Origin: Rhizophagus sp. LPA8_4_AMF
Taxonomy: Eukaryota > Glomeromycota > Glomeromycetes > Glomerales > Glomeraceae
Direction of reading: 5' to 3'
Assembly (NCBI GenBank): GCA_021464525.1
Contig: JADRCO010001043.1
Span: 1 to 23,231, forward strand
Length of the DNA stretch: 23,231 bases
Positions within the stretch are counted from its first letter, which is position 1, and each line of letters starts with the position of its first letter. Shown in pieces: positions 1 through 9,737 of the stretch. Below the pieces are notes generated by a model. That model had not been told where the DNA came from and did not search any database. It was given only the letters and a program-made list of their open reading frames with translations. The translations under genes and the position numbers were made by a program.

Positions 1-132
1 TTTTTATAAAAAATTTTTATTTTATTTTGGTAAACAAAAAAAAAAAAAAAGAATAAATAATAAATAAATAAAATAAACCCTATAGCTACTGTAAATAAAC
101 ACTATAAACCCTTAATTTACTAAATATTAATA

Positions 133-1695
133 CTATACATAACAAATGCTATTAGATTTCACTATTTCAACTCCTTTAGCTTTAATTCGATTCAATAATT
201 TCAATTCCTCATCATTCAATTCTTCATCCAAATTCACCATACCAAGAATTTTTAAACTGTTATTACTTCTTTCAATATAATTTAAAACAACTTTAAGAAA
301 TTCTAATTCAATTGTATGATTTAAATTAATTATTTCAAAACTATTATGACAATTTTCTAAAAATTCCTTAAATTTTAAAAACTTAATGGAATAATTAAGA
401 TGAATAAAAATAGAAATTTTACTAATATTAATAGGTATATTATTTGCTAAATTTATAAAAAATTTATCAATATTATAAGAAATAATAATATTTAGTATTT
501 TTGTTCTTAAATTTTTAAAAAATGTTAATACTGATAAATCAATATATAAATAAACCTTTATTTTTAAAAAAATAAGATTTGGACAATACATTGATATATT
601 TTCAATAAGATGAATTGTAGGATTTTCAACTAATAATCTTTGTAATGATTCTCCTAGATATTTTATCATTAAAGATGTGACATCAGCATTCCATCTATTA
701 CGTATAAATGATAATTCCTTGAGTTTAAATGAAGCAAAATTTAAAATCTCACATTGATTTAATAATATACCTTCACAAGATTTAAATATTAAATGTTCTA
801 AATTATATAAATTTTTAAAATTTTTAAAATTAACATTAATAAAGTCAGTGTTTATAAATTCAATATGAACTAATGAATACTTTTGAAATTCTAAGGATGA
901 AATAACATTATTTAATAAAGAATAACAATTCCATATCTTAAATATCTTAAGTTTGTTTTGCCCTTGAATAATTTTATAAAGCTTTTCCCAAGTAGTATTA
1001 TTGGATGTGTTATGCCTAACTGATATTTGAGTTTGATTAAGCTTAATTATTAATTGACTCAAATTTAAACTATTATTAGCTATATTTCCTAAAAATTCTT
1101 GTTCAATTTCATTATTAGTGGTATCTTTTAAAGTAAAACTTAATGATTTTAATTTTGTTAAATTTGAAATGAAATTTTGAACATCAAAATTTTTAAAACC
1201 TTCTTTATAAAACATATTTAATGAAATATTCATTTGTTTAATGTTTCTACTCTGACGTAAAATTGATTGATGAAATATTGGAATAATATCTCCATACATT
1301 TTGTGTGGAGATATTGATAAACCTAAACTATAGCTTATAAATTCAATAATAGCATAATTTATTTTAGAGTGATTGTAATCTTCCAAATATTTTGGATATT
1401 CAAATAATGGTTTGTATCCTTCATAAATATTATTATTATTAATTTGGTATTTTAGTTTTAGTAGTTGATTCTTTAATTGTAAAATTTCTGCTTCATTAAA
1501 ACAAAAAATTAAGGTTGAGATTATCATGTATTTTTTTTTTGAAATTATTGCAAAAGGATTCACATAAAGCAAAGGAATTATAGTTTTACACCAAAATCGA
1601 TTAACTAATAAACAGTTAAATAAAGTTGAACCATCATTTGGAAGGTATTGTAAAATGTTATAAATACAATCATCTATTAAATAAGGCAAAGTCAT
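133..1695 (-). CDS. F-box protein, single exon, 520 aa
   Basis: Likely substrate receptor of an SCF-type ubiquitin ligase; the substrate is unknown. The protein opens MTLPYLIDDCIYNILQYLPN, followed by a CLLVNRFWCKTIIPLLY block at about residues 26-42; this is an F-box helix pattern (LP..I...IL.YLP ... CLLVNR.WC) expected to bind Skp1. The remaining roughly 450 residues are rich in Leu, Ile and Asn, with recurring L..L.i..n spacings suggesting a degenerate leucine-rich-repeat solenoid. The frame is open for another 90 codons upstream (to 1965), but the F-box conventionally lies at the very N-terminus and that extension resembles no domain, so I chose the ATG at 1695. The TAG stop is at 133-135. 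No intron is needed. Large families of such F-box/LRR-like genes are typical of Glomeromycotina genomes. The F-box call is firm; the start is likely but not certain. Confidence 0.85.
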   Translation of the reverse strand: MTLPYLIDDCIYNILQYLPNDGSTLFNCLLVNRFWCKTIIPLLYVNPFAIISKKKYMIISTLIFCFNEAEILQLKNQLLKLKYQINNNNIYEGYKPLFEYPKYLEDYNHSKINYAIIEFISYSLGLSISPHKMYGDIIPIFHQSILRQSRNIKQMNISLNMFYKEGFKNFDVQNFISNLTKLKSLSFTLKDTTNNEIEQEFLGNIANNSLNLSQLIIKLNQTQISVRHNTSNNTTWEKLYKIIQGQNKLKIFKIWNCYSLLNNVISSLEFQKYSLVHIEFINTDFINVNFKNFKNLYNLEHLIFKSCEGILLNQCEILNFASFKLKELSFIRNRWNADVTSLMIKYLGESLQRLLVENPTIHLIENISMYCPNLIFLKIKVYLYIDLSVLTFFKNLRTKILNIIISYNIDKFFINLANNIPINISKISIFIHLNYSIKFLKFKEFLENCHNSFEIINLNHTIELEFLKVVLNYIERSNNSLKILGMVNLDEELNDEELKLLNRIKAKGVEIVKSNSICYV

Positions 1696-1860
1696 CTTAA
1701 GAAATTTAGGAAGGAAAATAAGTTTTTGTCGAGTATCTAGTCCAATTTTAGAATTTATATGGTTGTACATTTTGTAATACTGCAACACGGAGTTTACAAG
1801 TTGATTGGTATTCCGGATGGATAAAATTAGTAAATGCCCTGTAATAGGTACCGTAATGGC

Positions 1861-1882
1861 TGACGTGTGTGACGTATGACGT
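1861..1882. promoter_or_regulatory. Three TGACGT boxes upstream of the F-box gene
   Basis: TGACGT occurs at 1861-1866, 1870-1875 and 1877-1882, about 165-190 bp upstream of the chosen F-box start. TGACGT is the half-site of CRE/ATF-type bZIP binding sites. The cluster is seen directly; a regulatory role is inferred. It falls inside the open extension of the F-box frame, which is a further reason to treat that extension as upstream sequence. Confidence 0.3.
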
Positions 1883-2204
1883 ATTGTATGTAACTTAACA
1901 TTTTTTGATGTAATTACACTGCTGATCATTCTTAAATGACAACCACGCAAATCACGGTTGAACAATATTTTTTATTTTTATTTCACAGAAAGAACCATCA
2001 TTAGTACAATCAATAGTACAGTCTGTACAGTCTACAAGTAACTATATAAAACAAGTAGAGCATAAAAAAACTAATGAAAGTCGCCCTAAGACAATATTCT
2101 TCTAGTGGAAATGGGGAAATAAAAAATATATCTATACTACGTGTGTAAATATCAACAGAAAAAGAAATAAAAATAAAATTATATATAGTAAAAAAACGGT
2201 TGAA

Positions 2205-2400
2205 ATAAATTCCCTGTGAAAAATGTTGATCCGTGTTTTATATTTATATGTTTTCTCCGTGAATGTAACATTTTCATGGAATTTATAGGCTTAAATCATG
2301 GAAATTTTCATCTCTCTAACACGGATATCCGTGAATGTATCATTTTCACGGAATTTTTACGAAAGCCACGGAGAAACAATGGAATTATTCGGATAAAAAT
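2205..2400. repeat. CCGTG hairpin cluster, possible foldback element
   Basis: The stretch holds several CCGTG/CACGG words. Two copies of one hairpin lie 72 bp apart: TCCGTGAA-loop-TTCATGGA at 2256-2280 and TCCGTGAA-loop-TTCACGGA at 2328-2352. The second has a perfect 8-bp stem and the first has one mismatch. A perfect 14-bp palindrome, CACGGATATCCGTG, sits at 2320-2333. A 66-codon open frame crosses here (2216-2416) but reads the repeats, so I do not call it a gene. Confidence 0.5.
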
Positions 2401-2419
2401 TTTTTATAGTGATTAGCCA

Positions 2420-3600
2420 ATCAAAATATTATATATATCATGTGATACAATTATTTTGAAACAATTAAAGCATTTTACTGAGTCTATTCAGTTCTTCTCA
2501 ATTCAATTTTGTTCTTTTTTTTTTTAAAAAAAAAAAATTTTCTCTCTTAAAAGTTTCATAATTTTCAAACCATACATATGACTGATATGAGCTAGTTCAT
2601 CAACAATGATCTGCAAAATTAAAATTTTCTTTCATATAGCAGTAGGGTGTACCATTGTAGCAGAATGATACAATGAATTTTTAAAATCTTTTGCGATAAT
2701 TGTCAAAAAAACAAAAAAAATGTTTGTACTATTTTGTAATACAATCTCCCAAATTTGACACAAGATCATATAATTTTTAATATACCATTTACCTTTACCT
2801 ATCACCGCCTTCAGCTTATCATCAAGTTTATAATTACTACTTATCTTACCATCTTTAAAGTTTATTTCTTCATTACTATTTTAGTTTCTTATTTACTAAT
2901 TTTTTATTTTTTATTTTCCTAAAAATATTCGATTTTGGCTTTTTGAAGCAAGAGTACTCTTTTTTTTGAGGTGAGCTCTTATTCCATTCTTCTAAATATA
3001 TTCTTGCTTTTTCTGTTGATAATTTATTGCTTCTTTTTACGTAAAAATAAAAATAAAGATAAAAATTTCTATTGCAATTAACGGATGATTGTCCATAGTT
3101 TTTTTTCATTTTTATTGGATTTATGGATGATTTATATTACTTTTAAGCAATTCTCATTTTTTTAGATTTTTTTTTTAGACGAGTTTCGTTTTTATTTACT
3201 ATTTTTTTTTATTGATAATCAATTTACATTCAATTTTTTAATTTTGATATTAGACATATGATAATTGAATTGAATAGTTACAAGCATATTTACTTATAAT
3301 TATAAGGCGCGTATAGAGAAATTTACAAATTTTCATTATTTAATTATCATAATGCAATTTTGTAATTAGATTTGAATTAACGTTACAATTTATACTAATT
3401 TAACATAATTAAAATTATTTTTTAAGTAGCAATTTGGTAAATTTAAGATTATTTTATTTCACAGAATTTTTAAAAAACACAATACATTATAATGAAAACA
3501 AATACAGTGGTGATTTCAACAATATCATTAAGACAAAAAATTTGAAATTTCTTTTCCAAAAAAAAACATTCTTTAGTCTTTAAGATGAAATAAATAATAA
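2420..3600. other. Intergenic, no gene called; weak minus-strand remnant
   Basis: Very AT-rich with poly-T and poly-A runs. On the minus strand an open frame at 2876-3109 (77 codons, Lys-rich, containing KLSTEKARIYLEEWNKSSPQ) is followed in another frame by an open stretch from about 2874 to 2636 (containing INFKDGKISSNYKLDDKLKA). The first part has a faint HMG-box look (aromatic-rich start, then a Trp-Asn core and Lys-rich end). Neither part has a convincing start or splice structure. It may be a decayed gene or chance. From 3180 to 3600 I see nothing. Confidence 0.25.
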
Positions 3601-3925
3601 CGATAATAGATTATTATAAAGAGAAAAAAATCGGGATGAAAAATATTAAAAATTCAGGTTTAAAAAAAAAATAGGAAAGAAAAGGTATTAAAATCTTGGT
3701 TTTAAAAAAAAGAAATCCGGTCTAAAAAAAAGAGACCGAAAAAAATGTCATTATTAAAAAGAAAAGGTCCGATCTTAAAAAAAGAGATCAAATAAAAATA
3801 GTATTAGAAAAAAAATGATACGGTCTAAAAAAAAGAACGGAAAAAAATATTAAATGAAAAATGATCCAGTCTAAAAAGAGACTAAAAAAAGATCCAGCCT
3901 AAAAAAAAAGACTGGAAAAAGATTT
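3600..3925. repeat. A-rich array of five short hairpins with varying stems
   Basis: Repeats of the form (gatcc)-stem-poly(A)-stem. H1: CGGTCT 3718-3723 with AGACCG 3733-3738. H2: GATCT 3771-3775 with AGATC 3785-3789. H3: CGGTCT 3821-3826 with AGAACG 3834-3839, one mismatch. H4: AGTCT 3868-3872 with AGACT 3879-3883. H5: CCAGCCT 3894-3900 with AGACTGG 3909-3915, one mismatch. Spacing falls from about 52 to 27 bp. The rest of the stretch is A-rich and non-coding. Confidence 0.55.
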
Positions 3926-4029
3926 TAAAACCAATGTTTGGATAGCTACGGTAACCAATCTGCTGCACCTTGAGAGGGTGCGAATAGTCAAAAGTGAAAC
4001 ATGATTAATAAAATAAATCCGATTGAAAT

Positions 4030-4185
4030 TTCATTGACCGTTTCAGATTGGGCTAACGGAATGTACACATGACCCTAATGATCCGACAGCCAATCAAATT
4101 ATTCAGACCATAATAATTATGGAATAGATCATCAGGCGCAGCGTCACGAAAATTCAAAGGTTACTGTTACACAATGTAGTTAAAC
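4030..4185. repeat. Dispersed repeat, copy 1
   Basis: Aligns with 8985-9125 in this window. Shared blocks in order: a TTTC.GATT start, GTACACATGA.CCT.A, a CCAATCAA word, CCATAATAA..ATG, and a GTTACACAAT word further on. Copy 1 has small extra segments. Both copies lie just downstream of A-rich degenerate arrays (3600-3925 and 8220-8940), so the array and this segment may be one element. No open frame. Confidence 0.5.
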
Positions 4186-5440
4186 GTCTAATAGTTTTTA
4201 ATAATTTGTAATAAATTTGGAAAATTTAAAAGTATGTTTATTAATGTTATTTTTTTTTTTAGAAAAAAAAATTTTATTGAATAATCGAATCTAAACTTTA
4301 GTTAATAACAAAAGTCCATGTTCAAGGGGGAGTATACATTTAGCGATATTATTTGCCATATTTTAATATTAGTAATTTATCTAGTTGAATTCTATTATTA
4401 TGATAATTTGAACTAATCATGTTGATGCATCCCCTGATTTATTTTAACGTATATAATCCATGTTCAAAGGTATCCATTAATAATTCAAATTAATGATGAT
4501 TACAAACAATTTTATTTATGATAATACAAACAAATATGGCTGTTAACATACTGACTCCAGTTTTATTTCTGATAATACAAACAAAATGTGCTATATTTTT
4601 ATTCAGAATCAGCTTTGACGTTAACCTACTAATTAGAAAGCGGTAATGAACCCACAGTAAAGGATAAAGATAAGAAGATCCAAAAAAAGAATATTTTGTC
4701 TGAGAATACAATACATTAATAATTTAAATTAATTGGTAATTACAAATTCAGGATTAGCTACAACCAACCGATTCTTTCCATATTTGGCATTATTTATTGC
4801 AGGATATTATTTTTATTATTAGCTATAATACTTTAAAACATGTTGCTAAAATTATTGTAAATGTGTCACTTTGTACAACCAATCATTTGACATTGACTTT
4901 TCACACTGAATACTTCATGCCCAATAACAAAGTAAAATGTGGGAATTTGATTTAAATACACATCATCACAAGGATATAAAATTTACTTAAAATATTACCA
5001 AAATTTGATTTATTAAAAAATTTAATGGTTACTTAAATAAATTAATAAAGGCTTTGATATTTTACATAAAAGTTAAAACCATAGTTGAGGTTTGAAATTT
5101 CTATCAAAAAAAATGAATTTTATTTTTCTCCATGCACCCATCAATTTTCTCTAAGCCTCCCAGCCTTATGATCCAGCCTCATGATACAAAACAAAGCTAA
5201 AACTTGTTATTATATATAATTAGTTGTATTATTTGCTAACTATTAATAGTTTTAAGTCTTCTCAGCATGAGATTGATTGATCATATTTAAATTCTGATTA
5301 TTAAGGTTTTTTTGTATATACAAACGTTAGAATACTTTCAATAAAATTCCTGTTATTATAAATAAATACTTCAATCGCACTTCGTGTTCTCATATTCTTT
5401 TACATTTACATTTATTATTACTTATTCTCTTACTTTCTGC
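4186..5440. other. Intergenic with minor local duplications
   Basis: No gene seen. The word TCCATGTTCAA is repeated at about 4315 and 4457. A unit with GATAATACAAACAAA is duplicated at about 4520-4535 and 4571-4585. A CATTAATAATT(C/T)AAATTAAT word recurs at about 4474 and 4713. The 73-codon minus-strand frame at 4490-4711 spans these duplications and resembles nothing. The last ~100 bases may be the old lysozyme promoter (TATAAATA at 5357-5364). Confidence 0.35.
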
Positions 5441-5446
5441 ACCATA

Positions 5447-6119
5447 ATAGCCAAGAATCTGTTTAATCTAATTACTTTAATCAGTTTATTGATTGTTTTG
5501 GCCATCCACATATTCAGAATTGATGCGCTCAACAAGGCAGGTTTGAAACTTATTAAGTAATTTGAAGATTTCCACTCTAGGTTTTACGTGGATCAAGTGG
5601 TAAGTGCATTTTTTTATTGATGAAACAACATAGTTAAATATGAATCACATTATATATTTGGCCAGGCCAACCAGGGCACCAAAACTGTTGGTTATGGCCA
5701 ATCCTGACGATTGTAGTAAAATTCACCCTCCTATTACTCGTGCTGAAGGAGAATCAGCAGGATTTAATCGTGTTCGAAAAATGCGTTGACTCACTCACTC
5801 GGATTAAGCTGAATTCCAATCAGTTCTCTGCCTTGTGTTCATTTACTTTCAACCTTGGTTGTAAGGCCTATCAAAGATCCATGTCGCGTAGAAAGCTTAA
5901 CGCTGGTGACACCAAAGGAGTTCCGTATGCAACTCATATTGCAAACATAATTAGCTTAGAATATGTATATTAGAAAGATCTCTTAAAAGTATTTACCGAA
6001 TCTCACACTACCTTGCTTCCAAGGAGTTTAGAAAATGAGTCCATGATAATGGCAGAAAATTGAAGGGTTTGATGAGAATTCGTGGAGGGAAGTTGTTTTG
6101 TAAGAGCGATGGCAGCTAA
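5447..6119 (+). pseudogene. GH24 (phage T4-type) lysozyme pseudogene
   Basis: Once a secreted muramidase. The frame from 5447 reads a hydrophobic signal peptide (AKNLFNLITLISLLIVLAI) then LNKAGLKLIK, as at GH24 N-termini. Further on come TKTVGYGQS, CSKIHPPITRAEGES, NQFSALCSFTFNLGC, RRKLNAGDTKG and finally VHDNGRKLKGLMRIRGGKLF with a Cys, ending at TAA 6117-6119. Damage: ATA where the start ATG is expected (5447); stop TAA at 5558-5560 where GH24 enzymes have Glu, in an LIK.FEDF context, probably the catalytic Glu of the E..E.F motif region; frameshifts near 5705 and 5755; TGA at 6036-6038 where family members have Trp (EFRK-W-V). Intron 1 is intact at 5600-5665 (GT-AG, phase 0); a second is likely at about 5925-6023. 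A 77-codon open piece remains at 5740-5973. A polyadenylation-like AATAAA lies near 6181. The family call is firm; whether any transcript persists is unknown. Confidence 0.85.
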
Positions 6120-6129
6120 AAGTCATTAT

Positions 6130-6770
6130 ATGTATATGTATTATTTCATTGTATTTCTAGCTTTTACTTGTAAAGTAGTCAATAAAAATAATTTATATTA
6201 TAATAAGTTCAGAAAAAAAAATAAGCTTTTTTAACAGACTTTGAACGTAAACTTTAAATTGAGTTAAATAAAAATAAAAATTAAATAATTATCGAAACAC
6301 AAAGGTCAAAAGGATGGTACAAATAGTATTAAATGTTATTTAGAGTTTATATTGCCCATTGGCAGGTCAATCGAAGTGGTAAAAAAATTTGAGAGATAAC
6401 GGCGAAGTATATTGCCGCTGACATTGAATATTATATTGATAATAGTATCAAATGCTGGTGTAACAACATTTATCGACATTTTAATTATGCTATAAACACT
6501 GTATGAAAAATTTTATTTTCATAATAAATTATTTATTGTTCGAAACACTAATTATTAAACGGTGTTTTACTCATTTAGTTATTCTTAACAGCAGTACTGT
6601 ATCTTTTTTTTAAAAAAAAAATTGCTTCGTAAATTCTCCACGAACCAACGACATGGATCAGCGTTTCAATTATGGAATTACGCAAACATAAATCAATTAC
6701 AATTTACTACGTCAAAAAAAAAATAAATTCTACATAGTCAAAAGTGCTGCCGGTAATTTTACGTCATTTT
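6130..6770. other. Intergenic; possible small coding relic
   Basis: AT-rich. One stretch, 6359-6507, reads in frame on the plus strand with content unusual for this background (EITAKYIAADIEYYIDNSIK, then several Cys, Trp and His), broken by one stop near its start and apparently preceded in another frame by LPIGRSIEVVKKFE. It could be a remnant of a transposon or host gene that I do not recognise. Nothing else seen. Confidence 0.25.
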
Positions 6771-6969
6771 CTTGTCAGATTTGCATATATTGCCATATCA
6801 AACTGATCGATATTAACGTTTTAAGGTTATGACATAAAAAAGTTGATTTAAAAAATGTCCGATCATGCAACGAATTTGAACTTAAAACGGGAATTTTCAG
6901 ATAAAATTTTTTTTTAATATTTCTTTTTATCTTACCACAAATTATTAAAAAAAAAAAATTTTTTTTTTT

Positions 6970-7100
6970 GGTCTTGTACGAAATCCCGAAACTCATAATC
7001 CCGAAAATCTCGAACCGGGCAGCTTTATGCTTAATATCGGCCAATTTTTCAGGATTTCGTACCATTCATCGGGATTTCGACATTCGGGATTTTGTACAGA
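6970..7100. repeat. Inverted repeat built on GGGATTTCGTAC words
   Basis: GTACGAAATCCCGAA at about 6975-6989 is mirrored by TTCGGGATTTTGTAC at 7083-7097, with further copies of the word between (AGGATTTCGTACC, TCGGGATTTCGA, ATCCCGAAAATC). The minus-strand 96-codon frame at 6775-7065 translates this repeat and is not called as a gene. Probably a remnant of a non-autonomous element. Confidence 0.4.
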
Positions 7101-7104
7101 TCCC

Positions 7105-7600
7105 ACGGCGGATTCTTTTTTTCATCACGTGATTTCACGTTGAAACTTTTTTTAATATATAGTTGTCACTTTTTTTTCACTTAATATAAAAATAATTCAA
7201 TAGTCAATAATTTAATTACCATTCCACATTTGACAGTATTTACGTGTGGCACTCCTATAAAGAAAGAAAATACGAACCTCATTATTACTTTGTGTCAAGT
7301 AGTTTGTTAAATCGGTGGATGGTTGTCTTCTGCAGCTTTATTACTGTTTTTATATTCAGGTTTATGTATTTTTTTAAAAAAAATTACATTTAGTATACTT
7401 TGATATGGTTAGTTCTTTATAAATAAATCAAAATTTTTTTATTATTAACTAGCAGTAACCTGTTGCTTCGCACCGGGACTATTAAGTTGGTTTAAATTTA
7501 TTCACCTCCGTAATTTATTATTTAAATTTTTTAAGTAGCAATCGTTTTATTTTAGATTTCTTTGTTTCTCGTTTATCAAGCTTGCAAGCTTGGTCATGGA
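7105..7600. other. Intergenic, no gene seen
   Basis: AT-rich. It contains a CACGTG E-box-like word at about 7125, a TATAAAG-like word near 7256 with no gene following, and a perfect 16-bp palindrome CAAGCTTGCAAGCTTG at 7577-7592. The segment near 7450-7480 (CTAGCAGTAACCTGTTGCTT followed by CGCACCGGG) has the GC-rich look of a transposon end, but I could not find a partner. Confidence 0.3.
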
Positions 7601-7734
7601 AAACAAAGGATTAAATTGAAGCTTTGGATAATAGAACAAATTACGAAGGTAAATCTTCAAGGTTATTATTTTTTTGTATTGCTTTTTTTGCTTTGAATTA
7701 TACTAACAAATTTTTCTATTATTTCCTTTTATTC

Positions 7735-8065
7735 TCTATTCCCTTACAATCCCTTTCATTCTTCATTTCTTTCATTCTTCTATTCCTTTCATTCTTCTAT
7801 TTCCTTCCTGTAAACCTTCCCTTACACATCTCCCCTTTCCTTCCTGTACACACCTTCCCTCATACACCTTCCCTTTCCTTCCTGTACACCTTCTCTTTCC
7901 TTCCTGTTCACACCTTCCTTACCTTTTCTTCCTGTATACCTTCCATTTCCTTCCTTTACACTTGTTTTTTTTTTCATTCTTTCACACCATGCTCTTTTTG
8001 TCTCTTTTTGTACCCACTTTATTCATTTCCTTACACATTTTTTTGTTTCCTTACGCCTATTTTTC
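7735..8065 (+). repeat. Pyrimidine-rich minisatellite
   Basis: A degenerate tandem array on the plus strand built from units such as CCTTTCCTTCCTGTACACCTT; TTCCTTCCTGTA-type cores recur at about 7803, 7848, 7877 and 7902, with weaker copies to about 7960, and TTCATTC-type units flank it. An open frame of 161 codons (7624-8109) exists only because the tract lacks purines. Its Phe/Ser/Leu/Pro composition is dictated by the repeat, so it is not a gene. Confidence 0.6.
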
Positions 8066-8219
8066 ATTCTTTATACTTTCTTGTTTCTTTATATTTGATT
8101 TTTGCTTAATAATTAACAAAGATATAAAAAATTTGTGACAATAAGCAAATGTATAAATTTTGAATGATAAATCACTTGATGAAAGTAGTGATGTATCGCA
8201 CGTGCGATGAATAAATTTA

Positions 8220-8940
8220 CTTCAAAAAAAAAGAATAAATAAAAAATGAAAATATAAAAAATATTGGAGATGATCAGAGTCTAACTAACAGTTTGCAAAA
8301 TTTTTATTTTATTTTATTTATCTATTATTTATACGTATTTTTTTTATTGATGATGGAAGAATTCTTTTTAGAATATAAAAATAAGAGGAAAATAAAGGCA
8401 CCCGATCCAAACCTAAGAGGCGGAAGTACAAAACAAAAAAAAATTTTGAAAAAAAATTAGTGAAAACAATAAAATATTAACTTAAAAAAAGGCACTTTCC
8501 ATAGTACCATAGCATCCAATCCAATCACCCGATCCTGATCTGAACCTAAAAGACGAAGGAATGAAAAAAAAAATTTATTAAGAGGAAAAAGGTATTATAA
8601 AATAAAAAAAAAGAAACGGCGCCTACCATGACTTGCAGTATCAATCCGATCACCCAATCCAAACTTAAATGGGGAAAGAATGAAAAACAAAAATATTTTT
8701 TGGTTTGAAAAAAAATCAAACCGAAAGAAGAAAAGGGAAAAAAAAGAAAGGTTTGAAAAAAAACAAAAATATTTGAAAAGAAAAGGATTAGTTTGAAAGA
8801 AAAAAGGGAAATTTTGAAAAATGAAAAAACTATAAAAGATTGGTTAAGAAAATTAAAAAAGGGATTTGAAAAATTCAAAAACGAAAATGGGAAAATTAAA
8901 AAAAGGGATGGGAACCGAAAATGAAAAATCATTAGTAATA
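8220..8940. repeat. Purine-rich degenerate tandem repeat, period ~126 bp
   Basis: The block ACCC(G/A)ATCC..AACCTAA followed by a purine-rich run starts at about 8400, 8527 and 8652, so the period is 125-127 bp. Between blocks the sequence is G/A-rich. The minus-strand open frame at 8546-8932 is Phe/Ser-rich and an artefact of this composition. The array is followed directly by copy 2 of the dispersed repeat, just as 3600-3925 precedes copy 1. Confidence 0.5.
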
Positions 8941-8984
8941 CAAATACAAACTAAGCTTTTTTTCGTTAATTAGCGTTAGCAAAA

Positions 8985-9125
8985 AAAAAAGGTTTCTGAT
9001 TATAACCGGAACTGAGCCATCAGAACGTACACATGATCCTGACGGCCAATCAACCATAATAAATATGAAAAGAGTTGTTACAGCTAGGGGTGTGGGTCCA
9101 ACTCAAATGTTACACAATATGATTT
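8985..9125. repeat. Dispersed repeat, copy 2
   Basis: Counterpart of 4030-4185, with the same order of blocks: TTTCTGATT, GTACACATGATCCTGA, GGCCAATCAA, CCATAATAA. The downstream end is interrupted by the 654-bp element beginning at 9084, so the repeat appears older than that insertion. Non-coding. Confidence 0.45.
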
Positions 9126-9737
9126 GGATCGACAAAACTGTCTTCCATATTAATTACTATGTGTTACTAGTAAAATGTAATATTTAAAGTGAAAGATCAA
9201 CCAATAATCAATATAATCATGAAAAAAAAGATGATAAAACGGCAATGACGCAATGCGAAACTATAAGAATATATGGGTTTTTTCAAAGTATCGCGTCTAT
9301 ATCTTTTAAAAATTTGAATCGGCTGTTTGAAATACCTCAAAAACATATAAATTTTTATTAAACACTTGAAAATAATACACAATAAATGAAGAAAATACTA
9401 TTTTAAAGGGTTTAAACAAAAAATATTTATAACTTTTTATCGAAATCTCAAAGCAAGTAAAGAGAGATTCTAATTTTCATTGTTAAAGTAGAAAAACATA
9501 TAAAATTAATAAATAAGCAACCAGTAGTCTAATATTCATAAAAAAACTTCGCCTATATAGAGCAAATATGAACGACCTTAACTTTTGAAATCGGCTGCTT
9601 TCTTTTGTGTGTGTGTCAAAAAAAAATAAAAAAAAGTGATATTTTAATAGTATCTTTTTCGTTGTGTAACCAAATATGAATTCTGTCAGTAATGATCAGT
9701 CTGTGTAACATTTGAGTTGGACCACTCACGCCCCTAG
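9084..9737. mobile_element. 654-bp MITE-like element, possibly hAT type
   Basis: The ends are inverted. The left end begins CTAGGGGTGTGGGTCCAACT and runs on to TGTTACACA; the right end carries TGTGTAACATTTGAGTTGG and finishes in CGCCCCTAG. About 22 bases match perfectly, then matching continues imperfectly to the tips. A 7-bp direct repeat GTTACAG flanks it at 9077-9083 and 9738-9744. A TAGGGGTG-type terminus with a 7-8 bp target duplication fits hAT-derived non-autonomous elements. The inside is AT-rich with an internal near-duplication around ATCGGCTG (about 9317 and 9590) and no transposase. The 61-codon minus-strand frame at 9197-9382 is not a gene. Confidence 0.6.

Noticed and set aside
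1696-1965. N-terminal 90-codon extension of the F-box frame
   Set aside because: No domain, sits before the usual F-box N-terminus, and overlaps a TGACGT cluster more like upstream DNA.
3600-3925. CRISPR-like array
   Set aside because: Units are degenerate, spacing shrinks, there are no unique spacers, and the genome is eukaryotic.
7624-8109. 161-codon plus-strand open frame
   Set aside because: It translates a pyrimidine-rich minisatellite; length follows from lack of purines.
8546-8932. 128-codon minus-strand Phe-rich open frame
   Set aside because: Reads the complement of a purine-rich degenerate repeat; not a membrane protein gene.
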